Position numbers and translations under genes: made by a program | The notes under the pieces: generated by a model | What the model saw: the letters and a program-made list of their open reading frames with translations, nothing else | Databases searched by the model: none | What the model was told of the DNA's origin: nothing | From: an uncultured Lachnospiraceae bacterium | GTDB lineage: Bacteria > Bacillota > Clostridia > Lachnospirales > Lachnospiraceae | DNA length: 8,104 nucleotides | Assembly (NCBI GenBank): GCA_902803625.1 | Contig: CADCQV010000318.1 | Coordinates: 1-8,104 of the forward strand | Reading direction: 5' to 3' | Shown here: one piece after another, positions 1-7,039 of the stretch | Numbering within the stretch: position 1 is the stretch's first letter | How the letters are laid out: every line of letters begins with the position of its first letter

Positions 1-201
1 TGGGCTTCATCTCTTCAGGCAGACTTACCCGTATTTCCCAGCCTTATATGTGGTTCCTGTCCGTCAGGCCAAGGGTTTGCCTACAGCTTCCTTCAGATTC
101 CGCCTCGCGACGGACACCCTTGCTGTTCAGCTATGTGCTTCGTCGTTGCCTACGCGCACTTGGGACTTTCACCCATTAGAGCCCGCCCATGGCGGGCAAA
201 C
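1..201 (-). mobile_element. 5' end of a group II intron (probably class IIC), running off the left edge
   Basis: Read on the minus strand from 201 leftwards, this stretch resembles the domain I start of group IIC introns as I remember it from the Oceanobacillus iheyensis intron. The shared blocks are an opening GTTTGCCCGCCATGGG, then GGGTGAAAGTCCC, then GCAAGGGTGTCCGTCGCGAG, then GGAATCTGAAGGAAGC, then an ATATAAGGCTGGG block. Such introns are self-splicing retroelements that usually encode a reverse transcriptase/maturase. Only about 200 nt are present here, so domains II-VI and any encoded protein would lie outside the window. The element starts 6 nt past the hairpin of the preceding terminator, which fits the known IIC target preference. 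The 5' end reads GTTTG, not the usual GTGYG. Whether the copy is complete or active cannot be told. The class call rests on remembered sequence, not on an alignment. Confidence 0.75.
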
Positions 202-206
202 CTGAT

Positions 207-243
207 AAAAACTTGTTCACTCAGTAAACTGAGAACAAGTTTT
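207..243 (-). terminator. Rho-independent terminator after guaA / end of the atp-guaA operon
   Basis: A strong hairpin has an outer 10-bp stem (208-217 with 234-243) and an inner 5-bp stem (220-224 with 229-233), a 2-nt bulge at 218-219 and a TAAA loop. On the minus strand the hairpin ends in a run of five T (211-207) followed by A. The hairpin is A/T-rich at its base and would also have a short T run on the plus strand, so it may work in both directions. It lies 113 nt after the guaA stop codon and is the only convincing terminator seen in the window. Confidence 0.75.
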
Positions 244-356
244 ATATCATCCCTCTGCAGAGCAGATTTGGGACTTTATATTGTCATTTTATTGTCACGA
301 AAGATTTTGACCTGCCTCAAACCCGCATAAATACTGGCTTTCTGCGAATCTGTACA
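244..356 (-). other. 3' untranslated region of guaA
   Basis: No gene is visible between the guaA stop and the terminator. The stretch holds a 10-bp perfect palindrome CTCTGCAGAG (253-262) and a 7-bp direct repeat ATTGTCA (280-286 and 291-297) with an 11-bp period. Neither is matched to a known element. It is most simply a transcribed trailer. Confidence 0.5.
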
Positions 357-1955
357 TTATTCGAGCTCAATCGTTCCGGGGGGTTTGCTTGTAAGGTCGT
401 AGAGGACGCGGTTTACGCCCTTGACCTCGTTGATGATGCGGTTCATGCAGGTCTGGAGGACCGTCCAGGGGATCTCGGCGGCCTCGGCGGTCATAAAATC
501 AGAGGTGAAGACTCCGCGGAGAACCACTGCGTAATCGTAGGTGCGGAAATCACCCATTACACCTACGGAACGCATATTGGAGAGGGCAGCGAAAAACTGG
601 CCCCGGCCTGTATCAACGCCGGCGCGGGTCAGTTCCTCGCGGTAAATTGCATCAGCTTCCTGAACGATATGTACCTTCTCCGGTGTTACCTCGCCGACTA
701 CACGAATACCGAGTCCCGGACCAGGGAAGGGCTGGCGGTACACAAGCTCGCGTGGTATCCCGAGCTCAAGTCCGACCTTTCTGACCTCATCCTTGAAAAG
801 AGCGCGAAGAGGCTCAACCGGCTTTTCATCAAAGCCAAGCTCCACCACAAGATCACGGGGCAGCCCTCCTACGTTATGATGTGACTTTATTACGGCTCCG
901 TCCTTGCCCATCCCGCTTTCCACAACATCCGGGTAGATCGTGCCCTGGGCCATATACTTAAAGCCGCCTCCATCAGCAAGACGCCTCGCCTCATTTCCGA
1001 AAATCTCCACAAATTTATTACCAATAAGCTTCCGCTTGGTTTCCGGTTCACTGACCCCCTTCAGCATCGAAAAATAGTCGTCACCGGCATTCACGCGGAT
1101 AAAGTTCAGATCCCCGAACTGACCACCCGGACCAAAGACTGCTTCAACCTCGTCTCCTTCATTCTTTCTCATAAGACCGTGGTCAACAAAGACACAGTAT
1201 AGCTGCTTTCCGATAGCCTTTGACAGAAGAACCGCCGTAACCGTGGAATCCACACCGCCGGAAAGACCGAGAAGAACACGGTCCGAGCCGATCTTCTCCC
1301 TAAGCTCTTTTATGGTCTCCTCCGCAAAGGATGCCATCCTCCAGCTTCCGCTGCAGCCGCAAACGTCAATAACAAAGCGCCTTATCATCTCTGATCCGTG
1401 CTCGGTATGCTCAACCTCAGGATGCAGCTGAAGGGCATACAGCTTCTTATCTTCATTCTCCATAGCTGCAACAGGGCAATTGGGCGTATGTGCCGTTACC
1501 TCAAAACCCTGAGGTACTTTCTCAATATAATCCGTATGGCTCATCCATACCGTGACGACAGAAGCAGCACCATCAGATGCCCCGGTATCCACATCCCTGA
1601 ATAAAAGCGATGAGCCTTTATCTATGCTTACATCAGTATGTCCGTACTCGCTGGCAGGAGCTGTTTTTACCACTCCGCACAAAAGATGCGCCATCAGCTG
1701 CGCGCCGTAGCAGATACCGAGAACCGGAATCCCAAGATCAAATATCCCGGGGTCAAAGGAAGGTGACTCCGGGGAATAAACGCTGTTCGGCCCGCCGGTC
1801 AGAATGATGCCCTTCGGTGACAGCTCTTTTAATCTATTAAGTCCGATGGATGAAGGATGGATCTCGCAGTACACATTCTGCTCTCTAACCCTTCTCGCAA
1901 TGAGCTGCTTATACTGTCCGCCAAAATCAAGTACTATTATCTTTTCCTGAATCAT
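357..1955 (-). CDS. guaA: GMP synthase (glutamine-hydrolysing)
   Basis: Converts XMP to GMP with ATP and glutamine, the last step of de novo guanine nucleotide synthesis in the cytoplasm. The 532-residue protein is close to the usual 510-525. The N-terminal class I glutamine amidotransferase domain (about 5-195) has the nucleophile Cys82 in GICYGAQ and the His178/Glu180 pair in LHPEVEHT, so the glutaminase triad is intact. The ATP pyrophosphatase domain follows, with the P-loop SGGVDST at 232-238. The C-terminal dimerisation domain ends with the typical RSVGVMGD, NRIINEV and KPPGTIE blocks. The ATG at 1955 is preceded by two Shine-Dalgarno-like stretches: AAAGGAG (13 nt spacing) and GGAGG (3 nt spacing). 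The gene begins 60 nt after atpC with no terminator in between, so it probably shares the ATP synthase transcript. No broken or missing active-site residues were seen. Confidence 0.97.
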   Translation of the reverse strand: MIQEKIIVLDFGGQYKQLIARRVREQNVYCEIHPSSIGLNRLKELSPKGIILTGGPNSVYSPESPSFDPGIFDLGIPVLGICYGAQLMAHLLCGVVKTAPASEYGHTDVSIDKGSSLLFRDVDTGASDGAASVVTVWMSHTDYIEKVPQGFEVTAHTPNCPVAAMENEDKKLYALQLHPEVEHTEHGSEMIRRFVIDVCGCSGSWRMASFAEETIKELREKIGSDRVLLGLSGGVDSTVTAVLLSKAIGKQLYCVFVDHGLMRKNEGDEVEAVFGPGGQFGDLNFIRVNAGDDYFSMLKGVSEPETKRKLIGNKFVEIFGNEARRLADGGGFKYMAQGTIYPDVVESGMGKDGAVIKSHHNVGGLPRDLVVELGFDEKPVEPLRALFKDEVRKVGLELGIPRELVYRQPFPGPGLGIRVVGEVTPEKVHIVQEADAIYREELTRAGVDTGRGQFFAALSNMRSVGVMGDFRTYDYAVVLRGVFTSDFMTAEAAEIPWTVLQTCMNRIINEVKGVNRVLYDLTSKPPGTIELE

Positions 1956-2015
1956 AGCCCTCCGGCTTCTCCTTTCTGAAACGGATCATACTCTTGGAAA
2001 ACAATACGGAAAATA

Positions 2016-2423
2016 TCAGTCCTTGTAGGTTTCCTTTAGCCTGGTGAGCGCTCTGGCCATTGATGCCTTTGACATTTTGTACTCCTCAATGGAATGCTTT
2101 TGCCTTAGCTGTTCCTTTGCGCGCTCCAGGGCAGCCTTCGCCCTGTTCCTGTCTATGTCCTCCGGTCTCTCACAGGTATCCACAAGAACCGTGCATCTGT
2201 TATTTGCGACCTGTGCAGTTCCGATACCTACTACATAACGGTGCCACTCGAAATCCGGCGTCATAAACCTGAGAGATCCCAGATCTACTGCTATCACCAT
2301 CTCCTCGTGATGTGCCTGGATCTCCAACTGACCGTCAATGGTATTAAAAATGACCGTTTGTATCTTTCCCTCAAAAATAATCCCGTGACTGGCGATTATC
2401 CTGAAAAAAAATGTATTGTTCAT
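2016..2423 (-). CDS. atpC: F1 ATP synthase subunit epsilon
   Basis: Central-stalk subunit that joins gamma to the c-ring and often regulates ATP hydrolysis. The 135-residue protein has the usual N-terminal beta-sandwich (about 1-86) and C-terminal helical hairpin (about 88-133), the latter opening with the family-like ERPEDIDRNRAKAALERA at 85-102. The conserved loop normally reading about GELGILPGH is here GQLEIQAHH (31-39), which is divergent. Identity rests on this pattern plus position as last gene of the atp cluster. The ATG shares one base with the atpD stop (TAATG), and the upstream sequence has only a weak ribosome binding site, so translation probably depends on reinitiation after atpD. 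Confidence 0.93.
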   Translation of the reverse strand: MNNTFFFRIIASHGIIFEGKIQTVIFNTIDGQLEIQAHHEEMVIAVDLGSLRFMTPDFEWHRYVVGIGTAQVANNRCTVLVDTCERPEDIDRNRAKAALERAKEQLRQKHSIEEYKMSKASMARALTRLKETYKD

Positions 2424-3832
2424 TAAAGCTTTTTCGCTTTCTCCGCCACGTCCTCTATGGTTCCTACATTGAAAAACGCTTCCTCGGGATAATGATCGGC
2501 ATCCCCGTTGATGATAGCCTGAAAGCCCTTTATGGTGTCTTTAACTTCCACATATTTACCCGGCGTTCCGGTAAAGTTCTCCGCCACATGGAAGGGCTGT
2601 GAAAGGAATTTCTGGATTTTTCTTGCACGTAATACCGTCTGCTTATCCTCTTCCGAAAGCTCCTCCATACCGAGTATGGCAATGATATCCTGAAGCTCCT
2701 TGTATTTCTGAAGAGTCTGCTGAACCTTCAACGCGGTATCGTAATGATCCTCTCCAACGATCTCGGGCTCCAGGATCCTGGAGCTGGACTCCAGAGGGTC
2801 AACTGCCGGATAAATACCCTGCTCCACTATTTTTCTGGAAAGGACAGTTGTAGCGTCAAGATGTGCAAAGGTGGTCGCCGGTGCCGGATCCGTAAGGTCA
2901 TCGGCGGGAACGTATACCGCCTGTATGCTTGTGACCGAACCCTCTCTCGTGGAGGCTATCCTTTCCTGCAGCTCTCCCATATCATTGGCAAGAGTGGGCT
3001 GGTAGCCAACTGCCGATGGCATACGGCCAAGCATAGCCGAAACCTCGCTTCCCGCCTGTACAAATCTAAAGATATTGTCGATAAAGAGAAGAACATCCCT
3101 GTGTTCCACATCTCTGAAATACTCAGCCATGGTAAGCCCGGTCTCGGCAACCCTCATTCTGGCTCCCGGCGGTTCATTCATCTGTCCGAAGACAAGTGCG
3201 GTTTTTTCCAAAACTCCGGATTCTCTCATTTCAGACCAGAGGTCGTTTCCCTCACGGGAACGTTCCCCGACTCCGGTAAATATCGAGTATCCTCCGTGCT
3301 CCGTGGCAATATTGGTTATAAGCTCCTGAATAAGAACCGTCTTTCCCACGCCGGCTCCTCCGAAGAGCCCTACCTTTCCTCCCTTGGAATAGGGTGCCAG
3401 AAGATCTATGACCTTGATACCGGTTTCCAGGATCTCCTGAACCGGAGACTGATCCTCAAATCTGGGCGGCTCCCTGTGGATAAGCCACTTCTCTCCCTCA
3501 TTAATATCCTCTCCATGATCAATGGTATCTCCGAAAACATTGAAAAGTCTGCCCAGGGTGCGCTTACCTACGGGAACCTTTATGGGGCCGCCGTTATCAT
3601 GGACCGGCATATCCTTATGAAGTCCCTCGCTGGCAGTGAGCATTATACAGCGTACAACTCCGTCACCCACATGCTGCGATACCTCCATAAAGCCCGTCAC
3701 TCCGTTATTATCAACTGTCAGGGCATCCCTTATATACGGCAGATTCCTCTTATCAGGAAATTCCACATCCACCACCGGTCCGAGGACCTGTATTATTTTT
3801 CCGTCACTGATGACAGTATCCGCTTGTCTCAT
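2423..3832 (-). CDS. atpD: F1 ATP synthase subunit beta (catalytic)
   Basis: Catalytic subunit of the alpha3beta3 hexamer, making ATP from ADP and phosphate. With the ATG at 3832 it has 469 residues, the normal length. The N-terminal beta-barrel covers about 6-80. Walker A GGAGVGKT is at 158-165 (Lys164), the catalytic Glu190 lies in GERSREG, and the Walker B Asp252 lies in LLFIDNIFRF. The signature PAPATTFAHLDATTVLSR is at 316-333, and the lever region EELSEED that contacts gamma/epsilon is at 390-396. The frame stays open to a GTG at 3877, which would add 15 non-conserved residues inside atpG. The ATG at 3832 is preferred because it forms a tight ATGA overlap with the atpG stop and gives the usual N-terminus. 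A purine-rich stretch containing AAAGGA precedes it. Confidence 0.98.
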   Translation of the reverse strand: MRQADTVISDGKIIQVLGPVVDVEFPDKRNLPYIRDALTVDNNGVTGFMEVSQHVGDGVVRCIMLTASEGLHKDMPVHDNGGPIKVPVGKRTLGRLFNVFGDTIDHGEDINEGEKWLIHREPPRFEDQSPVQEILETGIKVIDLLAPYSKGGKVGLFGGAGVGKTVLIQELITNIATEHGGYSIFTGVGERSREGNDLWSEMRESGVLEKTALVFGQMNEPPGARMRVAETGLTMAEYFRDVEHRDVLLFIDNIFRFVQAGSEVSAMLGRMPSAVGYQPTLANDMGELQERIASTREGSVTSIQAVYVPADDLTDPAPATTFAHLDATTVLSRKIVEQGIYPAVDPLESSSRILEPEIVGEDHYDTALKVQQTLQKYKELQDIIAILGMEELSEEDKQTVLRARKIQKFLSQPFHVAENFTGTPGKYVEVKDTIKGFQAIINGDADHYPEEAFFNVGTIEDVAEKAKKL

Positions 3833-4725
3833 GCTCTTCTCTTTTTCCTTTGTCTCTGTGCCCTGGCACCGCTGCACACCTCAGTGATCTCCTGGGTAAT
3901 GGCTGCCTGCCGTACACGGTTATATCTGATATTCAGCGTGTGGAGTATCTGATTCGCACTGTCATTTGCAGACTGCATGGCGCTCATCCTGGCTGACTGC
4001 TCACAGCAGAAGGACTCTACCAATGCACTGAAAATATAGCCGTTTATACAGTTCGGAACCACCGCTTTTATTACATCCTCAGGGGAAGGAACAAGCTGGA
4101 ATTCCTCCTGATAAACATCTGCAGGGATATTCATTATCGATGCCTGCTTTAAGGGAAGCAGCCTGTGAAGCATGGGCTGCATTTCCGCGCTGCTGACCAT
4201 TATGGTATAAACGATATAAAGCTCCTGTATCTGCTCCGTTTCAAATAATTCAAGCAGTCTTAAGGTAATAACCCTCGACCTGTGAAGCGTCGGGTTCTGC
4301 GCTGTATACAGAAATTCCTCATCGATCGGAATATGCTTATTCTCAAAATACTTCCTGCCGAGCTCTCCTACCACAAAGAGCTTGGAATTCTTGTATTTTG
4401 ACATCTCTTCTTCGGTAAGCTTCAGTACATTATGGTTATAGGAACCTGCAAGACCTTTATCTGCGGTGATGACAAGAAAGCCTGCGGTTCTCTCATTTTC
4501 AATGTCATCATCATAATTCCTGAAGTAAATACTGTTTACCCCTGAAACATGCCGGCTCAGACGCTCCGTCATAGCCTGCATACCGTAAAAGTACGGCTCT
4601 GTATTCTCGAGCTCCTTCTTCGCCTTCCTGAGCTTAGTAGACGAAATGAGATACATGGCATTGGTGATCTTCTGTGTTTCCTTTATACTGTTTATCCTGT
4701 CCTTTATCTCCTTGGTATTCGCCAT
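3829..4725 (-). CDS. atpG: F1 ATP synthase subunit gamma (rotor shaft)
   Basis: Rotating shaft inside the alpha3beta3 hexamer. The 298-residue protein has the hallmark N-terminal helix (IKDRINSIKETQKITNAM, 7-24), the Rossmann-like middle with ITADKGLAGSYN (86-97), and the C-terminal helix ending in ITQEITEV (276-283). Gamma proteins commonly stop a few residues after that motif. Here the chain continues as a strongly basic tail, with seven Arg/Lys in the last eleven residues (288-298). The DNA coding for this tail is also the purine-rich leader and ribosome binding region of atpD, and the TGA stop overlaps the atpD ATG by 4 nt (ATGA). The ATG at 4725 lies 12 nt after the atpA stop, with an AAGG overlapping that stop region. 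Confidence 0.96.
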   Translation of the reverse strand: MANTKEIKDRINSIKETQKITNAMYLISSTKLRKAKKELENTEPYFYGMQAMTERLSRHVSGVNSIYFRNYDDDIENERTAGFLVITADKGLAGSYNHNVLKLTEEEMSKYKNSKLFVVGELGRKYFENKHIPIDEEFLYTAQNPTLHRSRVITLRLLELFETEQIQELYIVYTIMVSSAEMQPMLHRLLPLKQASIMNIPADVYQEEFQLVPSPEDVIKAVVPNCINGYIFSALVESFCCEQSARMSAMQSANDSANQILHTLNIRYNRVRQAAITQEITEVCSGARAQRQRKKRRA

Positions 4726-4737
4726 AAGACCTGTGCC

Positions 4738-6513
4738 TTACTTTTCTTTCCATTTTCCGTCTTTGAACTCTTTGACGCAGTTAATTATCTTTTCCGTCAG
4801 ATCCTCGTCCAGCATCTGTCTCTGGTCAATGGTCCTGACAATATCCCCATGTATCTTTTCCATATACTCCAACATTCCCTTTTGGAATTCGCCGACCTTT
4901 TTCTTCCCTATATCATCCAGAAGCTTATTATTCGCCGCTACAAGAGAGATAACCTGCTCTGCCAGGGAAAGCGGATGCTCCAGGGGCTGCTTCAAAAGCT
5001 CCATAAGCGCCTCTCCATGGGAAAGCATAGCTTTCGTTGCAGGATCCAGATCGGATGAAAACTGCGTGAAAACGGCCATTTCCCTGTACTGAGCCAGATC
5101 TATACGCAGAGATCCCACGGCTTTTTTCATAGCCTTGCTCTGGGCGGCACCACCCACTCTGGAAACAGACAGACCCACATTGACCGCCGGACGCTGTCCT
5201 TCAAAGAAGAGATCGCTTTCCAGGAATATCTGCCCATCGGTTATGGAGATGACATTCGTAGGGATATAATCCGACACATCACCTGCCTGTGTCTCAATAA
5301 CAGGAAGTGCAGTCAGAGACCCTCCTCCGAGTTCAGGTGAAAGTCTGCTGGATCTTTCCAGAAGCCTTGAATGCAGATAGAAAACATCCCCGGGATAAGC
5401 CTCTCTTCCGGGAGGACGCCCGAGAAGAAGGGAAATCGCCCGGTAAGCAACTGCATGCTTTGACAGATCATCATACACTATCAGTACGTCATCGCCCTTA
5501 TACATGAACTGCTCTGCAATAGCCGTTGCCGAATAAGGCGCTATATACTGCAGAGGAGCCGGGTCACTGGCCGTTGCGGAAACAACGATTGTGTACTCCA
5601 TGGCGCCAACCTTTTTCAGGGTTGAAACGATCTTTGCAACCGTTGAAGCCTTCTGGCCAATAGCCACATACACACACTTAACGTTTTTGCCCTTCTGATT
5701 GATAATGGTATCTGTTGCAATGGAAGTCTTTCCGGTCTGCCGGTCTCCGATTATCAGCTCTCTCTGACCCCGTCCTATGGGAAACATGGAATCTATGGCA
5801 AGTATTCCCGTTTCCAAAGGAACACCCACAGACTTTCTGTCAACTATACCCGGTGCAGGAAACTCTATGGGACGATGGCCCACCGCCTTTATCTTCCCGA
5901 GTCCGTCAATAGGTTCCCCTAATGCATTTATCACTCTTCCTAGAAAATCATCACCTACTGGAATGCTGGCCCTCTTGTGCGTGCGGACGGCTCTCATGCC
6001 TTCCCTTATATCCTGCTCCCGCCCGAAAAGGATACAACCCACCTTATCGATCTCGATATTCTGGACCATACCTCTGGTACCATCATCAAATATTACAACC
6101 TCGCCATATTCTGCGTGGTCGATACCCTTGAGCTCTGCAATCCCGTCCCCGACGAAATCAACACGCCCCACCTCGTTTGATTCGGCATGGAGTTCAAAAT
6201 CATTTACCTCTGCCTTCAGAATGTCCAGAAGATCCTTCTCGTCGTACTGGGTTTCCCTCAGAACACTCTCGATAAGCTTCTCGAACTGGCCTGTCCTTCC
6301 GGCATTACTCCAGTCATATATGAGCCCTCTGGCTGTCAGAATAAAGCCTCCGCCAATGGAAGGATCCTCTGTAAGCTTGAGCCTGACCTCCGATGCATCA
6401 AATTTTTTCCGGATGAATTCCCTTATACGCTCCAGTTGGGAATCGTCCGGCAACGTGACATATCTGAGCTCGGCTTTCACTCTTTTCAGTTTTTCCGTGG
6501 CATCACCTGCCAT
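4738..6513 (-). CDS. atpA: F1 ATP synthase alpha subunit with fused N-terminal delta (OSCP) C-terminal domain
   Basis: Non-catalytic nucleotide-binding subunit of F1. The 591-residue protein (ATG at 6513) exceeds the usual 500-515. Residues about 89-591 are a complete alpha: a short N-terminal helix (90-106), beta-barrel, Walker A GDRQTGKT at 256-263 (Lys262), IVYDDLSKHA, and the arginine finger Arg452 in SVSRVGGAAQ. Residues about 8-86 instead resemble the C-terminal domain of the delta subunit, which binds the b stalk: a strand, a QLERIREFIRKKF helix, DPSIGGGFIL (50-59), GLIYDWS (63-69) and a closing GRTGQFEKLIESVL helix. The delta N-terminal domain is absent. The gene overlaps atpF by 11 nt, so no separate atpH fits here. 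A GTG at 6522 could add three residues. No good internal start for an alpha-only product was found. Alpha identity is certain; the delta assignment is by pattern. Confidence 0.96.
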   Translation of the reverse strand: MAGDATEKLKRVKAELRYVTLPDDSQLERIREFIRKKFDASEVRLKLTEDPSIGGGFILTARGLIYDWSNAGRTGQFEKLIESVLRETQYDEKDLLDILKAEVNDFELHAESNEVGRVDFVGDGIAELKGIDHAEYGEVVIFDDGTRGMVQNIEIDKVGCILFGREQDIREGMRAVRTHKRASIPVGDDFLGRVINALGEPIDGLGKIKAVGHRPIEFPAPGIVDRKSVGVPLETGILAIDSMFPIGRGQRELIIGDRQTGKTSIATDTIINQKGKNVKCVYVAIGQKASTVAKIVSTLKKVGAMEYTIVVSATASDPAPLQYIAPYSATAIAEQFMYKGDDVLIVYDDLSKHAVAYRAISLLLGRPPGREAYPGDVFYLHSRLLERSSRLSPELGGGSLTALPVIETQAGDVSDYIPTNVISITDGQIFLESDLFFEGQRPAVNVGLSVSRVGGAAQSKAMKKAVGSLRIDLAQYREMAVFTQFSSDLDPATKAMLSHGEALMELLKQPLEHPLSLAEQVISLVAANNKLLDDIGKKKVGEFQKGMLEYMEKIHGDIVRTIDQRQMLDEDLTEKIINCVKEFKDGKWKEK

Positions 6514-7003
6514 CTTCTTCACCCGCCTTGCTCAAAAACTCTTCGATAAGATTCTTATCGGTTTCCGCGTCTGATTTTGCAGCCACCATTTTCTTTGCCA
6601 CTGCAGAAACGATGTCTGCGATCTTTCTTTCCTGTTCGGCGTCACGTATGGCAGCCACCATGTCGGCCTTTCTTCCCGCATCCTCCAATATCTGGCCTGC
6701 ACGGGTATTCGCAGCCTCGACGATCCGGTCGTATTCCTCGGAAGCCTTCCTGTTGGCCTCAGAAAGCCTTCTCTTCTCTTCCTTTTCGATCTCAGTCACC
6801 TTTTCGTCATACTTACGCTTCAGTGCCTCTGCCTCTTCAGCATTTTTTTCGGCCATTTCCTTATTCTCGATTATCTTTTTTGCGCGTGCCTCCAGTATCC
6901 TGTCCACCGGTGCAAAAAGAAATTTCTTCAGAATAAGAAACAGGATCAGAACATTTGCTATGGTTATAGCTATTGAAACAGGGTGTATGGAAACGATACC
7001 CAT
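6503..7003 (-). CDS. atpF: F0 ATP synthase subunit b (peripheral stalk)
   Basis: Membrane-anchored stator subunit whose dimer reaches up to F1. The 166-residue protein has one N-terminal membrane helix (about 8-29) followed by the family-like KKFLFAPVDRILEAR (26-40) and a long charged, alanine- and glutamate-rich coiled coil to about residue 150. Length is normal, so it has not absorbed the missing part of delta (contrast with the b-delta fusion of mycobacteria). The ATG at 7003 has a strong AAGGAGG at 7 nt. Its end overlaps the start of the atpA fusion by 11 nt, consistent with coupled translation of the stalk and the domain expected to bind it. Confidence 0.95.
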   Translation of the reverse strand: MGIVSIHPVSIAITIANVLILFLILKKFLFAPVDRILEARAKKIIENKEMAEKNAEEAEALKRKYDEKVTEIEKEEKRRLSEANRKASEEYDRIVEAANTRAGQILEDAGRKADMVAAIRDAEQERKIADIVSAVAKKMVAAKSDAETDKNLIEEFLSKAGEEDGR

Positions 7004-7039
7004 GAATCAACCTCCTTAATTCATATAATCCCGGTTATA

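Noticed and set aside
160..277. 10-bp repeat TTGGGACTTT at 160-169 and 268-277
   Set aside because: The first copy is a conserved intron segment. The second lacks any other intron similarity, so chance is the simplest reading.
133..330. A 65-codon plus-strand open frame near the left edge
   Set aside because: It crosses the intron 5' end and the terminator hairpin, and is explained by structured RNA on the other strand.
2744..3952. A 402-codon open frame on the plus strand
   Set aside because: It lies antisense to atpD, a highly conserved gene, and shows no recognisable domain. Its openness follows from the codon use of atpD.
6503..6545. A frameshift splitting a normal atpH between atpF and atpA
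   Set aside because: atpF has its full usual length and overlaps the fusion gene. No delta N-terminal domain sequence is present in the small space available, so a single-base error cannot restore a full delta.
5777..6574. A 265-codon open frame on the plus strand
   Set aside because: It is antisense to the atpA fusion and is low-complexity, rich in Ser/Pro, as expected from a reversed coding frame.
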